Part shown: one piece after another, positions 20,053 through 29,500 of the stretch
How positions within the stretch are numbered: position 1 is the first letter of the stretch
Layout: every line of letters starts with the position of its first letter
From: Agromyces seonyuensis
GTDB lineage: Bacteria > Actinomycetota > Actinomycetes > Actinomycetales > Microbacteriaceae
Assembly (NCBI RefSeq): GCF_009789225.1
Contig: NZ_WSTA01000042.1
Span: 1 to 32,211 of the forward strand
DNA: 32,211 nucleotides
Reading direction: 5' to 3'
Notes under the pieces: generated by a model
What the model saw: the letters and a program-made list of their open reading frames with translations, nothing else
Told to the model about the DNA's origin: nothing
Database searches by the model: none
Made by a program: the position numbers and the translations under genes

Positions 20053-20982
20053 CTAGGTGCTCGTGGACCGCCGTGCTGCGGCGCTCGCCTCAGCGACCAG
20101 GATCGCCTGGTCCGGCGAAACGTCCGCGTCGCCGCCCGCGTTGCGCCGACCGCGTCCGCCGCCGCCCGAGTTCCGGCGACGCGCGAGGCTGCGCGCGAGC
20201 CAGGACAGGAGCAGGTTCATCGTCAGGTAGATGAGGAACGTGACGACGAAGAGCGGGAACAGGTAGCGGTTGCCGTAGTAGCTCGAGAGGTTGTTCATCG
20301 TCGCCCGCAGCAATTCGGGGTAGCCGACGATGTAGCCGAGCGAGGTGTCCTTCAGCAGTACGACGAGCTGGGCGACGATGATCGGCAGCATCTGCCGGAA
20401 CGCCTGCGGGAACTCGATGAGCAGCTTCGTCTGGAGCTCCCGCATGCCGAGGCTGAGCCCGGCCTCCCGCTGACCACGGGGTAGCGCCGCCAGGCCGGCG
20501 CGCAGCGCCTCGCCGATGAGCGCTCCGTTGTAGACGGCGAGAGCCGATACGACCGCCCAGTACGAGCCCGTCGAGAACACGAGGAGGATGAAGAGCATCA
20601 TGAGCAGCACGGGCATGCCGCGGAAGAACTCGATGACGACAGCCGTCGGGTAGCGCACCCACTTGAGCCGCGAGCTGCGCAGCAGCGAGAAGACGACGCC
20701 GAGGATGAGCGCGAAGACCGCCGCGACGGCCGCCGCGCGGAGCGTGCCGATGACGCCGTTCCAGATGAAGCCCCAGAGCTCCGGGTCGGCGAAGATGTCC
20801 CACCGCGACTCGTCGAACATGCCCGGCAGGGTGATGCCGCCCGACTCACGAGGCGCCGCGAGCGTCATGGCCATCCAGACGACGCCGGCGACGATGAGCG
20901 CTCCGCCCACGATCGAGGTGATGAGCGAGTTGCGGCGGGCCTTCGGGCCCGGCGCGTCGAAGAGGACGCTGGAGCCGGTCAT
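20053..20982 (-). CDS. gluD: Amino acid ABC transporter permease (GluD-like), 309 aa
   Basis: Second membrane subunit of a polar amino acid importer. HisM/GlnP-type domain with the EAA loop around GEALRAGLAALPRGQREAGLSLGM, which docks the ATPase. An N-terminal extra span (about 20-45) and a polar loop precede the transport domain, and a Gly/Arg-rich cytoplasmic tail ends it. ATG 20982 overlaps the gluC stop by 4 nt (ATGA); the open frame continues 5 codons further upstream, but coupling favours this ATG. The order ATPase, binding protein, permease, permease equals corynebacterial gluABCD, so glutamate is the best guess. Confidence 0.88.
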   Translation of the reverse strand: MTGSSVLFDAPGPKARRNSLITSIVGGALIVAGVVWMAMTLAAPRESGGITLPGMFDESRWDIFADPELWGFIWNGVIGTLRAAAVAAVFALILGVVFSLLRSSRLKWVRYPTAVVIEFFRGMPVLLMMLFILLVFSTGSYWAVVSALAVYNGALIGEALRAGLAALPRGQREAGLSLGMRELQTKLLIEFPQAFRQMLPIIVAQLVVLLKDTSLGYIVGYPELLRATMNNLSSYYGNRYLFPLFVVTFLIYLTMNLLLSWLARSLARRRNSGGGGRGRRNAGGDADVSPDQAILVAEASAAARRSTST

Positions 20983-21626
20983 CGGGCCACCGCCCACTTC
21001 GCCTCGAGCCGTCCCGCGAAGAGTCCGAGCGGCACGGTGATGAGGAGGTAGAAGAACGCGACGCCGAGGAGGATCGGGATGACGGCGCTGCCGTTGGCGT
21101 TGGCGAGGGTACGGCCCGTCGCGAAGAGTTCGGCGACGAAGAACCCGCCGGCGACCGAGGTGTTCTTGGTGAGGGCGATGAAGACGTTGATGAGCGGCGG
21201 GATCGTCATGCGGAAGGCCTGGGGGAAGATCACGAGCGAGACGGACTGGCCGAAACCGAGGCCGATGCTGCGCGCGGCCTCCGCCTGCCCGACGGGCACG
21301 CCGTTGATCCCCGAGCGGAGCGCCTCAGCGACGAAGGGCGACGTGTAGACGCCGAGGGCGATGAAGGCGGAGACGAGATACGGGATGTCGGCGCCGAGGT
21401 ACGGCAGCACGAATGCGCAGAAGATGAAGACGAGCGTCAGCGGGGTGTTGCGGATGATCTCCGTGTACACGGTCGCGAACCACCGGAGCGAGGCCACCGG
21501 GGCGATGCGCATCGTCGCGATGAGCACGCCGATCACGAGGGCGCCGACGCCACCGACGGCGAGCAGGAGCAGGGTCACGCCGAAGCCCTGCAGGTACAAC
21601 GGGAGGTTGTCGATGACGACGTCCAC
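20979..21626 (-). CDS. gluC: Amino acid ABC transporter permease (GluC-like), 215 aa
   Basis: First permease of the importer. The hydrophobic profile gives about five spans. The EAA motif region is EALRSGINGVPVGQAEAARSIGLG (about 101-124), and IIRNTPLTLVFIF is the conserved HisM/GlnP N-terminal block. GTG 21626 has a clear Shine-Dalgarno (AAAGGAG, 6 nt upstream). It pairs with the following permease as a heterodimer in the cytoplasmic membrane. Confidence 0.9.
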   Translation of the reverse strand: MDVVIDNLPLYLQGFGVTLLLLAVGGVGALVIGVLIATMRIAPVASLRWFATVYTEIIRNTPLTLVFIFCAFVLPYLGADIPYLVSAFIALGVYTSPFVAEALRSGINGVPVGQAEAARSIGLGFGQSVSLVIFPQAFRMTIPPLINVFIALTKNTSVAGGFFVAELFATGRTLANANGSAVIPILLGVAFFYLLITVPLGLFAGRLEAKWAVAR

Positions 21627-21654
21627 GCCGCTCCTTTCAATCCGTGGGACGGGG

Positions 21655-21686
21655 TCGCCCGGGCCGGCCGCGGCCGGCCCGGGCGA
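21655..21686 (-). terminator. 32-bp palindrome between gluB and gluC, intercistronic hairpin
   Basis: TCGCCCGGGCCGGCCG (21655-21670) is followed directly by its reverse complement (21671-21686). Lying inside the operon after the binding-protein gene, it probably stabilises upstream mRNA or causes partial termination, giving more binding protein than permease. Confidence 0.6.
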
Positions 21687-21694
21687 TCACTCGA

Positions 21695-22567
21695 TCAGCG
21701 CTCGTAGCGGTCGACGGCGGGCGGGTCGACGAACGGCAGCACCGTGCCGGCGGTCGCGTCCCACGCCTCCTCGTACGAACCGTCCTCGTACGACTCCTCG
21801 AGCACGTCGTTGATCCACATGCGGAAATCGGTGTCGTCGAGCGCGAGGCCGATGCCGTAGGGCTCCTCGGTGAACGGCTCGCCGACGACCTTGAACTCGC
21901 CCTCGTTCTGGGCCGCGAGGCCCGCGAGGATGACGTTGTCGGTGGACACCGCGACGACCTGACCCGAGCGCAGCGGCTCGAGGCAGTTCGAGTAGGTGTC
22001 GGTCTCGAGGACCTCGGCGCCGAGCTCCTTGAGGTTGGCCGCCGGGGTCGAACCGGTGACCGAGCACACGGGCTGGCCGACGAGGTCGTCCTCGGACTCG
22101 ATCGTGTCGTTGTCCGCGAGCGTCAGGATGGACTGACCGGCCATGTAGTACGGCCCGGCGAACGAGACGACTTCCTTGCGGTCGTCGTTGATCGTGTAGG
22201 TGGCGATGACGATGTCGACCTCGCCCTGCTCGATGAAGGGCTCGCGGTTGGCGGAGACCGCTTCCTTCCACTCGATGTCCTCAGGGGCGATGCCGAGCTT
22301 GCCGGCGATGATCTTGCCGATCTCGACGTCGAAGCCCTCGGGATCGCCGCTCGGGCCGACAAGGCCGAACAACGGCTGGTCGAACTTGGTGCCGATGGTG
22401 ATCGTGCCCGCGTCGGCGAGCTCGGCCATCGTGGTACCGGCCTCGAACGTCGGCGCGGGCTCGACGGACTCGCTCGCATCGTCGCCGTCGCCGCTCGCGC
22501 AACCGGCCAGCGCGAGCGCTGCGACCGCCGCACCGGCGAGCGCCATGATCGCCTTGCTGTGCTTCAT
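21695..22567 (-). CDS. gluB: Amino acid-binding lipoprotein (GluB-like), 290 aa
   Basis: Extracellular solute-binding protein of the importer, family 3 (bacterial SBP_bac_3). Signal peptide of about 22 residues ends in the lipobox LAGC; Cys23 would be lipidated. An Asp/Ser/Glu linker follows, then the family block GTITIGTKFDQPLFG, GFDVEIGK and DIVIATYTINDDRKEVVSFAGPYY. TGSTPAANL is the usual ligand-carboxylate loop. ATG 22567 has a strong AGGAGG Shine-Dalgarno, unlike the leaderless first gene, consistent with high expression. Confidence 0.93.
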   Translation of the reverse strand: MKHSKAIMALAGAAVAALALAGCASGDGDDASESVEPAPTFEAGTTMAELADAGTITIGTKFDQPLFGLVGPSGDPEGFDVEIGKIIAGKLGIAPEDIEWKEAVSANREPFIEQGEVDIVIATYTINDDRKEVVSFAGPYYMAGQSILTLADNDTIESEDDLVGQPVCSVTGSTPAANLKELGAEVLETDTYSNCLEPLRSGQVVAVSTDNVILAGLAAQNEGEFKVVGEPFTEEPYGIGLALDDTDFRMWINDVLEESYEDGSYEEAWDATAGTVLPFVDPPAVDRYER

Positions 22568-22602
22568 GAGTGCCTCCTGGTTTCCGTGGGTGTTCGGGTC
22601 GA

Positions 22603-22625
22603 CCCGGCGCTTCGTGAGCGCCGGG
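22603..22625 (-). terminator. Intercistronic hairpin between gluA and gluB
   Basis: Stem CCCGGCGCT (22603-22611) / AGCGCCGGG (22617-22625), 5-nt loop, just after the gluA stop. It probably tunes mRNA stability or partial termination rather than ending the operon. Confidence 0.5.
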
Positions 22626-22628
22626 GGC

Positions 22629-23417
<789 letters not shown>

Positions 23418-23424
23418 GCCCCCC

Positions 23425-23430
23425 ACACTA
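23425..23430 (-). promoter_or_regulatory. -10 box TAGTGT for gluABCD
   Basis: TAGTGT on the minus strand ends 7 nt before ATG 23417. The intervening run of seven bases is GGGGGGC, with no A/G-mixed Shine-Dalgarno. Confidence 0.45.
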
Positions 23431-23530
23431 GGGGTCCGGTCCCGCCCGCGGGTGGCGTCGAAATCCAATGGTTACCTGATGGCGGCCGTTCGGGCGGCGC
23501 ACAGGAGACGCAAAGGCGGGATCGCCGAGT

Positions 23531-24331
23531 TCAGCTCCGGTGCGCGAACGCGCTCTCGTAGAGGCAGACGCTCGCCGCTGTGGCGAGGTTCATCGACTCC
23601 GCGTTGCCGTAGATGGGAACCGTGATGACGCGGTCGACCTTCTCGAGGCTCTCGTCGGTGAGTCCGTGCGCCTCGTTGCCGAACAGCCAGGCCGTCGGCC
23701 CGTCGAGCACCCCCTCGTTGCGAGCCGTCAGGAGGTCGTCGCCCTTGACGTCGGCCGCGAGCACCGTGAGGCCCGCCTCGCGGGCGCGGACGAGGACGTC
23801 GTCGAGGTCGGCGCCGACGGCGACCGGGAGGTGGAAGATCGAACCGGTCGAGGAGCGCACGACCTTCGGGTTGTAGAGGTCGACCGCGCGACCGGAGAAG
23901 ATCACGGCGTCCGCACCGGCGGAATCGGCGGCACGGACGATCGTGCCGGCGTTGCCCGGGTCCCGGACTTCCTCGAGGATCGCCACGAGCTTCGGCTTCG
24001 CGGCGAAGACGTCCTTGATCGCCGTCGGGAACTGGTGGCACACCGCGACGAAACCCTGCGGCGTCACGGTGTCGGCCATCGCCTCGAGCACCTGCTCGGT
24101 GACGAACTCGACGTCTACGCCGGCATCGACGGCGGCCTGGGCGATGTCGGTGTAGCGCTCGAGCGCCGACGGCGTCGCGTAGAGCTCGACGAGGAGCTGC
24201 GGCCGGAACGTCAGGGCCTCGGCGACGGCCTGCGGGCCCTCGAGCAGGAACATGCCGCTCTCGGCGCGCGCCGGCTTCTTCGCGAGCTTGGCGACGGCGC
24301 GGACGCGCGGGGAACGGGGATTCTCGAGCAT
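23531..24331 (-). CDS. TrmH/SpoU-family RNA 2'-O-ribose methyltransferase, 266 aa
   Basis: Methylates a ribose in rRNA or tRNA using S-adenosylmethionine; target not known. N-terminal substrate-binding domain about 1-100 (L30e-like: FLLEGPQAVAEAL). The SPOUT knot carries motif 1 DPGNAGTIVR (124-133, catalytic Arg), motif 2 LFGNEAHGL (216-224) and motif 3 AESMNLATA (244-252). ATG 24331 lies 7 nt after TAGACT, with no Shine-Dalgarno. It lies beside the infC-rpmI-rplT cluster, a common place for such an enzyme in actinobacteria as I recall. No strong terminator follows it before gluA. Confidence 0.92.
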   Translation of the reverse strand: MLENPRSPRVRAVAKLAKKPARAESGMFLLEGPQAVAEALTFRPQLLVELYATPSALERYTDIAQAAVDAGVDVEFVTEQVLEAMADTVTPQGFVAVCHQFPTAIKDVFAAKPKLVAILEEVRDPGNAGTIVRAADSAGADAVIFSGRAVDLYNPKVVRSSTGSIFHLPVAVGADLDDVLVRAREAGLTVLAADVKGDDLLTARNEGVLDGPTAWLFGNEAHGLTDESLEKVDRVITVPIYGNAESMNLATAASVCLYESAFAHRS

Positions 24332-24338
24332 GGGAGCA

Positions 24339-24344
24339 AGTCTA
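24339..24344 (-). promoter_or_regulatory. -10 box TAGACT for the TrmH-family gene
   Basis: TAGACT on the minus strand ends 7 nt before ATG 24331, so the mRNA would start at the start codon. Confidence 0.45.
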
Positions 24345-24434
24345 GGGATGCGGCATCCCGAACCACGGAAGCAGTGCGACCCCGGCCGCAGCGGACGCGA
24401 TCGTTGCGCATTCTCGGGTGCTGCGGAAATGGCG

Positions 24435-24470
24435 GAACGGGCCCGCCCACCGGAGTGGACGGACCCGTTC
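24435..24470 (-). terminator. Terminator of infC-rpmI-rplT
   Basis: 16-bp interrupted stem: GAACGGG / CCCGTTC outside and CCGTCCAC / GTGGGCGG inside, with wobble pairs, around a 4-nt loop. It starts 13 bp after the rplT stop. A short ATTTCC follows on the minus strand rather than a true U-tract. Confidence 0.75.
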
Positions 24471-24483
24471 GGGATCGCGCGAC

Positions 24484-24864
24484 TTACGCCTTGGGGGCGT
24501 TGACGTCGGCGGGGAGCGCCTTCTTGGCGGTCTCGACGATCGAGGCGAAGGTCGCCGCGTCGTTCACCGCGAGCTCGGCGAGGATGCGACGGTCGACCTC
24601 GACGCCGGCCAGGGCGAGACCCTGGATGAGGCGGTTGTAGGTGAGGCCGTTCGCACGCGACGCGGCGTTGATGCGCTGGATCCAGAGGCGACGGAAGTCG
24701 CCCTTGCGCGCACGGCGGTCGTTGTACGAGTAGACGAGGGAGTGGGTGACCTGCTCCTTGGCCTTGCGGTAGAGACGCGACCGCTGACCGCGGTAGCCCT
24801 CCGCGCGCTCGAGGATGACGCGACGCTTCTTGTGGGCGTTGACCGCCCGCTTGACTCTAGCCAT
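24484..24864 (-). CDS. rplT: 50S ribosomal protein L20, 126 aa
   Basis: Early-assembly protein that binds 23S rRNA; in other bacteria it also represses its own operon. Basic N-terminus [26 protein letters not shown], then [19 protein letters not shown] and YNRLIQGL, all standard for L20. The C-terminal tail is slightly long ([13 protein letters not shown]). Start ATG 24864, with AAGGAAG about 11 nt upstream. Last gene of infC-rpmI-rplT. Confidence 0.98.
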   Translation of the reverse strand: MARVKRAVNAHKKRRVILERAEGYRGQRSRLYRKAKEQVTHSLVYSYNDRRARKGDFRRLWIQRINAASRANGLTYNRLIQGLALAGVEVDRRILAELAVNDAATFASIVETAKKALPADVNAPKA

Positions 24865-24897
24865 TGTGCTGTTACTTCCTTACGGGGTTCTCGCGGC

Positions 24898-25092
24898 TCA
24901 GTGGCCGAGAAGCTTCTGGATCTTCTTCGCGTCGGCGGGCGAAACGACCTGGTCCTGGTTCAGGCGGGTCTTGCGCGACGAGGACTTGACCTCGAGGTTG
25001 TGGCGCATACCGGCCTGCTGCTTCTTGATCTTGCCGGTACCGGTGATCTTGAAGCGCTTCTTGGACCCGGAGTGGGTCTTCTGCTTCGGCAT
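24898..25092 (-). CDS. rpmI: 50S ribosomal protein L35, 64 aa
   Basis: Small basic large-subunit protein. [21 protein letters not shown] is the family N-terminus, and [15 protein letters not shown] and [11 protein letters not shown] complete it. ATG 25092 has an AAGGAG Shine-Dalgarno. It lies 33 bp before rplT and 54 bp after infC, one transcription unit. Confidence 0.98.
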   Translation of the reverse strand: MPKQKTHSGSKKRFKITGTGKIKKQQAGMRHNLEVKSSSRKTRLNQDQVVSPADAKKIQKLLGH

Positions 25093-25146
25093 CTCGTGTT
25101 TCTCCTTGGTTCTGCCGCCGCGAGCGACGGACGGGGGTGCTGGGCC

Positions 25147-25758
25147 TTACGCCTCGGGGGCGTCGGCCGCCTGCGGCTCGGCGTCCGACTGAGCCGGACG
25201 CGCCTTCGCCGCAGCGCGCTGTGCATTCGCCTCGGCCTTGGCCTCGGACTTGTTCTTGAGCGGAGCGATGACCATCACCATGTTGCGGCCGTCGATCGTG
25301 GGGTTCTGCTCCACGTGGCCGAACTCGGCGACATCTTCTGCGAAACGCTGCAGGAGGCGGACGCCCATCTCGGGACGCGACTGCTCGCGACCGCGGAACA
25401 GGATCATGGCCTTGACCTTGTCGCCGCCCTGGAGGAAGCCGACTGCGCGCTTCATCTTGGTCTCGTAGTCGTGCTTGTCGATCTTGAGACGGAACCGGAC
25501 CTCTTTGAGGATCGTGTTCGCCTGGTTGCGACGGGCTTCCTTCGCCTTCTGCGCGGCCTCGTACTTGTACTTGCCGTAGTCCATGATCTTGACGACCGGC
25601 GGACGCGAGTTCGGGGCGACTTCGACGAGATCGAGTTCGGCCTCCTGGGCGAGCCGCAGGGCCACCTCGATCTTCACGACGCCGACCTGCTCCCCGCCAG
25701 GACCCACGAGGCGGACCTCGGGGACGCGGATACGGTCGTTGGTACGCGGATCGCTGAT
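25147..25758 (-). CDS. infC: Translation initiation factor IF-3 with AUC start codon, 203 aa
   Basis: Binds the 30S subunit, checks start-codon/initiator-tRNA pairing and keeps subunits apart. Conserved N-domain [25 protein letters not shown] starts right after codon 25758-25756, which is ATC. An in-frame TGA lies 6 codons upstream (25776-25774) and contains no ATG, GTG or TTG after it. A GAGGAG Shine-Dalgarno (25770-25765) ends 6 nt before the ATC. The next usable start, GTG 25707, would delete 17 conserved residues. AUC is therefore the likely start, matching the known use of AUU/AUC in infC, by which IF-3 limits its own synthesis. The C-domain contains DYGKYKYE and [15 protein letters not shown]; the tail after about 170 is Ala/Glu/Lys-rich. 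Confidence 0.95.
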   Translation of the reverse strand: MSDPRTNDRIRVPEVRLVGPGGEQVGVVKIEVALRLAQEAELDLVEVAPNSRPPVVKIMDYGKYKYEAAQKAKEARRNQANTILKEVRFRLKIDKHDYETKMKRAVGFLQGGDKVKAMILFRGREQSRPEMGVRLLQRFAEDVAEFGHVEQNPTIDGRNMVMVIAPLKNKSEAKAEANAQRAAAKARPAQSDAEPQAADAPEA

Positions 25759-25968
25759 GCGATTCTCCTCTGCTCAGAAAATTCTTTCTTCTGACTTCGG
25801 GAGCGGATGCTCTCGAAGACACGAGAGCGGAGATCCGACGCATTCGGCGCACACGGCGACGCACACGGCACCCTGTCCGCCGTCCCGCTTCCGCGAGACG
25901 GCCGGCCGCTTCGCTTTCGCGACGCGGCCCTACCCCCTCGCTTGCGCGAGCGGGCGGAGTGCGATCGA
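25759..25968 (-). ncRNA. Structured 5' leader of infC-rpmI-rplT with three successive GNRA hairpins
   Basis: About 210 nt of untranslated RNA. In RNA order: HP1 25954-25933, CTCGC-GCAA-GCGAG plus CCC/GGG across a G-G mismatch; HP2 25929-25904, GGCCGC/GCGGCC, G-A mismatch, TCGC-GAAA-GCGA; HP3 25899-25882, GTCTCGC-GGAA-GCGGGAC. All three loops are GNRA tetraloops (GCAA, GAAA, GGAA). HP4 is 25828-25809 (GCTCTCG/CGAGAGC, 6-nt loop), and HP5 is 25794-25774 (TCAGAA/TTCTGA) just before the Shine-Dalgarno. This looks like a regulatory RNA, perhaps bound by L20 or L35. Structures were drawn by eye; I do not recognise it as a named family. Confidence 0.55.
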
Positions 25969-25975
25969 CCCGGTA

Positions 25976-25981
25976 ACCTTA
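25976..25981 (-). promoter_or_regulatory. -10 box TAAGGT for infC-rpmI-rplT
   Basis: TAAGGT on the minus strand with a weak TTCTCC -35 at 26004-25999 (17-bp spacer). Start expected near 25968. Confidence 0.45.
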
Positions 25982-26017
25982 AGCGGTATGCGCGGGTGGG
26001 AGAATCTCCACTTTCGA

Positions 26018-26035
26018 GTCTGACCGAAATCAGAC
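26018..26035. repeat. Inverted repeat GTCTGA-N6-TCAGAC between infC and the DUF1844 gene
   Basis: Perfect 6-bp arms (26018-26023 and 26030-26035) around CCGAAA. It overlaps the likely -35 region of the DUF1844 gene and lies upstream of the infC promoter, so it could be an operator for either. A second imperfect repeat is at 25995-26010. Confidence 0.4.
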
Positions 26036-26047
26036 CCGCACTAGCTT
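26020..26047 (+). promoter_or_regulatory. Promoter of the DUF1844 gene (CTGACC, 16 bp, TAGCTT)
   Basis: CTGACC (26020-26025) and TAGCTT (26042-26047). The start near 26054 would leave a very short leader, with AGAGGA just upstream of GTG 26062. Confidence 0.4.
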
Positions 26048-26061
26048 AGCAGAGGAATGCC

Positions 26062-26451
26062 GTGACCGGAAACACCGAGCCCGAACGCCCCCAGAACGAC
26101 CACGGTCACGACGCCGGACCCGACGCCGTCGCCTCGGCGACCCGCGACATCGCGGACGTCGCGGCGGTCGAGGTCATCACGACCGCGGCCGTGCACCTCA
26201 TGAGCGCCGCCGCCGTCAAGGTCGGCCTCGCCGACGATCCCGAGTCGCAGATCGACCTCGACGAGGCGCGCAAGCTCATCAACTCGCTCGCCGGACTCAT
26301 CACCGCCGGCGCCCCCGAGATCAGCGACATGCACGCCCGCTCGCTCCGCGACGGCCTGCGCTCGCTCCAGCTCGCCTTCCGCGAAGCCTCGGCGATCCCC
26401 GACCCGATCGGCAAGGGGCCCGGCGAGAAGTGGACCGGCCCGGTCAGCTGA
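26062..26451 (+). CDS. DUF1844 domain protein, 129 aa
   Basis: Small cytoplasmic protein of unknown function. The acidic N-terminus (1-25) is variable; the conserved part is about 28-115, with AAVEVITTAAVHLMSAAAVKVGL, an Asp/Glu-rich EARKLINSLAGLI helix and SLRDGLRSLQLAFREA. GTG 26062 has AGAGGA upstream. Divergent from infC, a position I recall as usual for this family in actinobacteria, hinting at a link with translation. Confidence 0.88.
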   Translation: MTGNTEPERPQNDHGHDAGPDAVASATRDIADVAAVEVITTAAVHLMSAAAVKVGLADDPESQIDLDEARKLINSLAGLITAGAPEISDMHARSLRDGLRSLQLAFREASAIPDPIGKGPGEKWTGPVS

Positions 26452-26469
26452 CCCCGACCGGTCGGCCCA

Positions 26470-26488
26470 GCGCCGACCGAACCGGCGC
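26470..26488. terminator. Small hairpin between convergent DUF1844 and lhr genes
   Basis: GCGCCG (26470-26475) / CGGCGC (26483-26488), 7-nt loop. A 12-bp palindrome CCGACCGGTCGG lies just before it (26455-26466). Weak by itself but well placed. Confidence 0.4.
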
Positions 26489-26500
26489 GCCGCCGACCCC

Positions 26501-29500
26501 TCACCCGGGCCGCGCGGCGAGCCGGAGCCCCTGCGGGCTCTCTCGGAAGCCGGCCGCCTCGAGCGCCCGACCCGTCGGCGTGCCGAGCACGAACCGGCCG
26601 TTGGCCCGCTCGATGCGGATGCGCCCCGCTCCCCCTCCGAGCACCAGATCGGCCAGGGCGTCGGCCGCCAGAGCGAAGGCGGCCGGTTCCTCGTCGAAGA
26701 CGAGCACCGTGCGCCCGCCTCGCTCGACGAAGCACACGAGCGCGCCGTCGACGAGCACCACGAACGCCCCGGCCTTGCGCGCGGGCCGCGACGTCACCCC
26801 GTCCGGCGACGCGGGCCAGGGCAGCGCCGCCCCGTAGGGATTCGCCGGATCCGTCGCCGCGAGCGCGATCGCCCCGGTCGGCCCCTGCGCACGCAGGCGA
26901 TCGACGACCGCCGGTGCGGCGAACTGCGCGGCGCCGAGGCCGTCGACGAAGTAGCCCCGGCGCACCCGTCCGGCCTCCTCGAGCCGGCTGAGCGTCCTGT
27001 AGACGAGTTCGAACCCGCCCACCGGCCCCTCCTGGGCGACGGCGCCCCGCGTCACGACGCCGTAGCGCTCGAGCAGCGTCTCGCCGAGGGCGATCGCGCG
27101 GGCGGTCGGTTCGGCATCCGGCACGGGCAGGGCCGACCACCTGCCGGCTGCGGTCGGTGCGCCGCCTCGAGCGGGCATCTCGGGGCGCGGCAGCCGGCGC
27201 ACGCCGCCGCGGACCCGCGGTGTCCGCGGCTTCGGCCGGTGCGCTCCCCCGCCGGCGACGAGCGCCCGCACGGGCGCCAGCGTGTCGTTGCCGACGAGAC
27301 CGGCCCAGACCAGCTTCCAGAGCGCCGCCTCGAGTGCGGCGTCGTCGAGGCTGCCGACGGCCTCGGCGAGGGGCCGGAAGAAGTACCCGCCGCCGCTGCC
27401 GAGCACGGCGAGCACCTCCTGCTCAAGGGAGCCGAGCTCGACCGGCTCGGGGAGCGGCAGCGTGAGGCCGGCGCTGTCGGCGAGGTGGAGGGAGATCCAA
27501 CCGTCGCCAGCAAGTTCGCCGGCGCCTGCCCAGACGACCTCGCCGGCCGCCGTCAGCTCGTCGAGGAGCGCAGGGCGGTAGTCGCGCACCCGCGCCGGGA
27601 GGATGAGGGACTCGAGCGCCGAGGCGGGCACGCGCACGCCTTCGAGATGCTCGATCGCCTCGAGCACGCCGTCGACGCCGCTGAGACCGCCGGCGGCCGG
27701 CCCGACGCGCTGCCACTCCGGGAGGAAGCGCGCGAGCTGCCGGGGCTCGACCGGCTCGATCTGCTCGCGGAGCGCGGCGAGGCTGCGCCGGCGCACCCGG
27801 TCGAGCACGTCGGCGTCGGCCCACTCCAGCCCCGACACCCCGGGGGTGAACTCGCCGTGGACGACCCGGCCGGTGCGCGCGAGCCGTTGGAGGGTCTCGT
27901 CGGCGCGAGTCGCCTCGACGCCGTAGGCGTCGATCAGCCGCTCGAGGAGGAACGGACCGTGCGTGCGCGCGAACCGCCCGACGAGGTCGCCGAGCGGGTC
28001 GGCGACGGGCTCGAGGAACGCCGGCGGGATGCCGCCGGGCAGCACCGTGCCGAGCCCGTCGCGCAGGCGCGCGGCATCCTCGACCGCGGCCCAGCGCTCA
28101 CGGCCGTGCAGCTCGACCCGGATGACCCGCCCCGCGGCTTCGAGGGCCGCGGCGAGCGCGGCGGCGACCTCCGGCCCGAGGGGCGCGTCGGCATCCTCGT
28201 CGGCGTCTTCCGGGTCGAGTCGCGCCGCGAGCTCGTCGGTCGTGAGGGGGCCGAGCTCGCGCAGGAGGTCGGCGACGCCCTCGATGCCGTGACGACGGCG
28301 CTCGGGCCCGAGGTGCTGGAGCTCGCGCTCGACGCCGACGAGGAGATCGGCGTCGAAGAGGTCGCGGAAGCCGGTGTCGCCGAGCAGCTCCGTGAGGAGC
28401 CGGGGATCGAGCGCGAGGGCCGCGGCGCGGCGTTCGGCGAGGGGCTGGTCGCCCTCGTACATGAACTCGCCGACGTAGCCGAAGAGCAGCGCCTGCGCGT
28501 ACGGGCTCGGCAGTTCGGTGCGCGTCTCGACGATGCGCACGCGCCGTTCGCCGATGCGCCGGGCCAGTTGCTGCAGCGCCGGGAGGTCGTAGACGTCCTG
28601 GAGGCACTCCCGCGCCGTCTCGAGCAGGATCGGGAAGTCGGGGTAGTCGGCGGCGACGTCGAGGAGTTGGGCGGCGCGACGGCGCTGCTGCCAGAGCGGC
28701 GCCCGCCGCCGCGGGTCGGGTTGCGGCAGCAGCAGCGCACGGGCGGCGCACTCGCGGAAGCGGCTCGCGAAGAGCGCGGAGTCGCTCACCCGGCTCGCGA
28801 CGACGCCCGCGAGCTCGTCGGCGTCGTCGAAGCGGAAGAGCTCCGCTCCCGGCGGGTCGACGCCGGTGTCGGGCAGCCGCAGCACGATGCCGTCGTCGCC
28901 CGCGACCGCGCTCGCGTCGACGCCGAACCGCTCCTGGATGCGCGCGCCGACGGCCAGAGCCCACGGCGCGTGCACCGGCAGGCCGTACGGCGAGTGCAGC
29001 ACGATGCGCCAGTCGCCGAGTTCGTCGAGGAAGCGTTCGACGAGGAGCGTGCGGTCGTCGGGCACGACGCCGGTCGCCTCGCGCTGGGCGTCGACGAGCG
29101 CGACGAGGTTGCGGGTCGCGAGGCGATCCAGCCCGCCCGCCGCCAGCATCCGCTCGGCGCCGTCGGGGTCGCGCTGACGCAGGTCGACGAGTTCGCGCGT
29201 GTACGCGCCGATCGCCTCGCCGAGCTCGGCCGGTCGGCCGAGGGTGTCGCCCTTCCAGAAGGGCACGCGGCCGGGCGCGCCCGCCGCCGGGACGACGACG
29301 ACGCGGTCGTGCGTGATCTCCTGGATGCGCCAGCTCGTCGTGCCGAGCGCGAAGACGTCGCCGACGCGGGACTCGTAGACCATCTCCTCGTCGAGCTCCC
29401 CGACCCGGCGGCCGGCGCCCTCGCCCGCGAGGAAGACCCCGAAGAGGCCGCGGTCGGGGATCGTGCCGCCGCTCGTCATGGCGAGCCGGCCGGCCCCGGG

